This document shows, piece after piece, positions 61,279 to 64,000 of a stretch of DNA of 64,000 nucleotides (position 1 is the first letter of the stretch; every line of letters starts with the position of its first letter). Origin of the DNA: Porphyridium purpureum (lineage: Eukaryota; Rhodophyta; Bangiophyceae; Porphyridiales; Porphyridiaceae). Under the pieces are notes generated by a model that was not told the DNA's origin, ran no database searches, and saw only the letters and a list, made by a program, of their open reading frames with translations. A program made the position numbers and the translations under genes. The DNA is taken from NCBI GenBank assembly GCA_008690995.1, contig VRMN01000003.1:1612001-1676000 (forward strand), given 5' to 3'.

Positions 61279-64000
61279 TTACTCAAATTCAGACGGCACG
61301 GACCACAAATTCCTCTCTTCTGAAGATGACGCCTTGTTTGTAGGCTTCATGAAGGGTGCGAGTACTGCCAGTGACAGCAAGAACTTTTTGAAAGCGTCCG
61401 AAAAAATCATGGGCGCATCGCCGTTACTAGGCCGTGGCGATGCTCGGTCATTGCTGCCAGGAGTGCCCGGTAGACCAGTGCCCATCCAGTGCTGAGGCTG
61501 GTGTGCCCTGCTTCGAGAAGTCTGCTCATGTAAGTGCAGCCTCACTTTAGGACCTACTTTCGCTCGGCTCATTTGATCCACGAGGTCCGGAGCTCCGAAG
61601 ATCTTGCGCACCGGCTTCCACCTGATCAGTCTCCTTTGCACAGACCACACAGTGTTGTCCCAAATCTCAGCGGGAGGCGGCGAAGAGTGACGACGTGGTC
61701 TACCACCTCCGCGCTTGTTCGTACTATGGGGTCCAGCCGCGGGGTATGCCGCCTCAATGAATCGCTCTGTTGCAGCCTCCCACGTCAACTTGCGAGCAAT
61801 TTCCTCGGTTAAGGGAGCTGGTTCCTCGCGCATTGCCACAGACAAGCACTCTGAGAATTCCTGCGGTGTGCTGTATGTCAGGCAGTTTGGAAACTGCGAG
61901 AAAAACTCGTTACTCGGGTGTTTTGCAACCACCACAAACTTACCCATCGCAAGAGCCTCCGCTGTGGTGGTAGCCACGACGTCGGAAAGGCTCGGGTTCA
62001 CAAAGACCTTGTAATCGTGCATGCTCTTGTCTGCATGATCGCGCGCACCCAGAAAGCGAAGAGGCAGGTTGAGGCTCTGGCTCTTCTTTCTCACCTCTTC
62101 CAAGTCGGATCCAGTCCCATATACATCGATCACAGAAGACTCGGGCCAGCTCTCTCTCTCTCCCACATGCGTTTCTAGAAGCTGCAGCAGTTCTGTGTAG
62201 CCCTTCCCCCACAGGACTTTACCCATGAAGTAAACTCCCTTGGGAAAAACCTGACTTGATTCTCGTTCCACTCTCTGCTGGGAGTCATCGCTCCCCATGC
62301 CCACGCCACTCGCGTTTCCCATCACCTGCTCACCAACACGTACCCCAAGTTCCAGAAGACGCTGCGCCTTTTCGCGTCCCACTCGAACAAACGAAGGCGA
62401 AACACCATGAACGTAACTCGTCGTGCTGCGGGAGAACTCTTGCACGGCATCACTCAGCTTGATCACCTGGTGGCAGTGCATGTGACATACAAACTTATTG
62501 AACGCCTTGATGAAGTTCTCCTTGAACGCGCCATTTGGCTCTCTCCGAACATATTCCAAGTAGTTGGTATGAATGATGCCCACCACAAGGGGAAACTTGT
62601 CCTTCCATTTTGGCCCATCGTGGAACCACGTCAAGTGCTCGGGTTCCTCCAAGACTGCAAGTTCTGTCTTGTCCTGGTTTGGCACGAGCGCTGTCAAATC
62701 ACCAAGCGGTAGAATTGAGCCTTTCTCCGAGTCGTACTTGCCGGGGTAGAATACGAGCTTAAACTTGGGCTCGAATCCAACACGCCTGCGCACCCAGTCC
62801 ATCACAAAGTTTGTTTGTTGCTCCTCGGTCTCAAACGTGATCTGGTTTGGATAGACTTGATGCTGATCGTCCTTGCTCAGCCAAGGAACCAGAAGGCTTA
62901 CCTCTCTGGTTCCACCATTCGCCAAGTAGGCAGCCCGCAACAGCGGGTTTACGGCAGTCCCAGTCATCCACGGCAAGACGGCCGTCGTAACAATGGTGAT
63001 GGTCTTTGCAAGGTCGATCCCGAGGCTGGCGTTCTCCTTTGAAAAACTTTCGCCAGAATACGAATACTGCTGCTGCTGCTGCTGCTGATTTTCTTGGTGC
63101 CCTTCAAGAATACTCGAGGTCGAGGGCTCTGCAACGGATGAAGGATCAGGAAGCATTTGCAGCCTCCGCAAACTCGCTTCTCGCATTGTCTTTCTTGCGA
63201 CGGACTGCAATTTGATCCATTGCTTTTGGCACTCGTGCGCCAGGCGCGCAAAGCCAAGCACAAGCGCAAACGAAATATCCTTCTCCATACCTTTTGCTAG
63301 GGACACCGGCAACGGCGTAAAGGCTCCGGAGGACGCTGCGGTGCGCGACACTCGGTCAACTGACTGCTGCTCTGCAGTACTTGGACACGAAGCCCTTGAA
63401 ACAAAAACGCTCTCGACTTTTTGCACAACAAGCTCATCAACCTTGCTCTCCAATGCCTCTTCGGCCGGGTCTCCGGTGCCAACAAGGCATGGAGCAGTGC
63501 CGTCACGCCTGAGGCCACTCTGAGTGTGTGATCCGTTTGCGTTGCCCCTGTTGGATCGGCCTCCAGGATCGCCAAGAGGGCTCGCACTGACACTTCGCTC
63601 GAATGCTGAACTAGATCCGCCAGGCCTGCGAGGGGTTTCATTGACCACCGCAAGAGCACTATCCATGTCGCGATCGCTTCTGAAAAAGGCGCCCAAGTCC
63701 AAATAAGATTCCTCGGCACTTTGCAACGAGACCGCACTCGACCAACATCGCCGCAACCCCACTCTCGAAACACCGTCCTCGCACATGCCGTCGAACAATG
63801 ACTCCGCGTCTGTTCGAATCGTTTGAATCAGCTGCTCCGCATGCCTGTGCATTGTCTCAGCACCCTTCTGGAGTGTCATTGGGGAGCGAGATGGAGTGCC
63901 ATCGTTGTGTGCCGCTGCTGAGAACGCACTATCCCGCTCCGACGAGTAAGGGTAAAGACCAGAGGCACGCGACGAACTGAAGCTTTCACGGAGCCGCTCC
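61279..64000 (-). CDS. DGD1: Digalactosyldiacylglycerol synthase (DGD1-like), 5' end cut by window edge
   Basis: Plastid-envelope GT4 galactosyltransferase making the thylakoid lipid DGDG from MGDG and UDP-galactose. The frame is open to base 64000 (upstream of MTLQKG at 63877-63879 it reads SERDSAFSAAAHNDGTPSRS), so the true start lies outside. A long N-terminal region with a polyglutamine run (CAG repeat, about 63069-63090) precedes the catalytic part. The family words are PWMTGTAVNPLLRAAYL, FYPGKYDSEKGSILPLGDL, LEEPEHLTWFHDG, GIIHTNYLEYVRRE, GVYFMGKVLWGKGYTELL, NPSLSDVVATTTAEALAMGK and KHPSNEFF. At least 907 codons are in view. The tail has a hydrophobic segment (FLLSLAVLAPFMK). Confidence 0.95.
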   Translation of the reverse strand, partial: ERLRESFSSSRASGLYPYSSERDSAFSAAAHNDGTPSRSPMTLQKGAETMHRHAEQLIQTIRTDAESLFDGMCEDGVSRVGLRRCWSSAVSLQSAEESYLDLGAFFRSDRDMDSALAVVNETPRRPGGSSSAFERSVSASPLGDPGGRSNRGNANGSHTQSGLRRDGTAPCLVGTGDPAEEALESKVDELVVQKVESVFVSRASCPSTAEQQSVDRVSRTAASSGAFTPLPVSLAKGMEKDISFALVLGFARLAHECQKQWIKLQSVARKTMREASLRRLQMLPDPSSVAEPSTSSILEGHQENQQQQQQQYSYSGESFSKENASLGIDLAKTITIVTTAVLPWMTGTAVNPLLRAAYLANGGTREVSLLVPWLSKDDQHQVYPNQITFETEEQQTNFVMDWVRRRVGFEPKFKLVFYPGKYDSEKGSILPLGDLTALVPNQDKTELAVLEEPEHLTWFHDGPKWKDKFPLVVGIIHTNYLEYVRREPNGAFKENFIKAFNKFVCHMHCHQVIKLSDAVQEFSRSTTSYVHGVSPSFVRVGREKAQRLLELGVRVGEQVMGNASGVGMGSDDSQQRVERESSQVFPKGVYFMGKVLWGKGYTELLQLLETHVGERESWPESSVIDVYGTGSDLEEVRKKSQSLNLPLRFLGARDHADKSMHDYKVFVNPSLSDVVATTTAEALAMGKFVVVAKHPSNEFFSQFPNCLTYSTPQEFSECLSVAMREEPAPLTEEIARKLTWEAATERFIEAAYPAAGPHSTNKRGGGRPRRHSSPPPAEIWDNTVWSVQRRLIRWKPVRKIFGAPDLVDQMSRAKVGPKVRLHLHEQTSRSRAHQPQHWMGTGLPGTPGSNDRASPRPSNGDAPMIFSDAFKKFLLSLAVLAPFMKPTNKASSSEERNLWSVPSEFE

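Overview
The window is nuclear DNA from a compact-genome photosynthetic eukaryote. The best fit by inference is a unicellular red alga of the Porphyridium type. Magnesium chelatase subunit H, ketol-acid reductoisomerase with a targeting leader and a DGD1-type galactolipid synthase point to a plastid. IRE1, a SMARCC subunit, a MYST acetyltransferase, PRP31, condensin, Ku70 and MPS1 are plainly eukaryotic. Most genes are single uninterrupted frames, but two genes (protein phosphatase inhibitor 2 and complex I NDUFA1) have one clear GT-AG intron each. Genes lie 40-1500 bp apart on both strands. I see no operons, rRNA, tRNA, CRISPR arrays or viral or transposon copies.

Layout. 1-3480: SMARCC/SWI3 chromatin remodeller (minus, C terminus off the left edge). 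5152-6858: PiT phosphate transporter. 7363-10719: IRE1 kinase/RNase. 10720-12220: gap with a decayed NhaC-type antiporter fragment. 12221-13897: KARI. 14584-17287: RNase II/R-type exonuclease. 17435-18058: Canopy-like ER protein. 18387-24125: two intact related kinases around a dead paralogue. 25044-28825: MYST acetyltransferase and PRP31 from a shared promoter, followed by a Vma12-like assembly factor. 29751-42565 (all minus): nucleotide-sugar/PAPS-type transporter, Ku70, condensin HEAT subunit, MPS1/TTK, inhibitor-2. 43176-46514 (plus): FUN14 protein, nucleoplasmin-like protein, arogenate dehydrogenase. 46727-50896: ChlH. 52359-54373: an unknown membrane protein and an extended-PHD protein. 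54493-54893: spliced NDUFA1. 55484-61123: ABHD13-like hydrolase, malectin-domain protein, Cys-rich secreted protein, CANT1-type nucleotidase. 61279-64000: DGD1, running off the right edge.

The most unusual item is a cysteine-rich module of nine cysteines with nearly fixed spacing. It occurs in two secreted proteins encoded head-to-head at 57327-58310 and 59032-59637; one of them also carries a malectin lectin domain. Other points of note are the kinase trio with a central pseudogene, an IRE1 with DVG instead of DFG, two small spliced genes that single-frame reading misses, and a GTACAGT element repeated in the intergenic DNA.

Several genes share themes: secretory pathway and ER (IRE1, Canopy, malectin, CANT1, SLC35B), plastid metabolism (ChlH, KARI, DGD1) and chromatin or mitosis (SMARCC, MYST, condensin, MPS1, inhibitor-2, Ku70). 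Nothing suggests co-transcription. Start codons are my choice of ATG; no transcript evidence was available.
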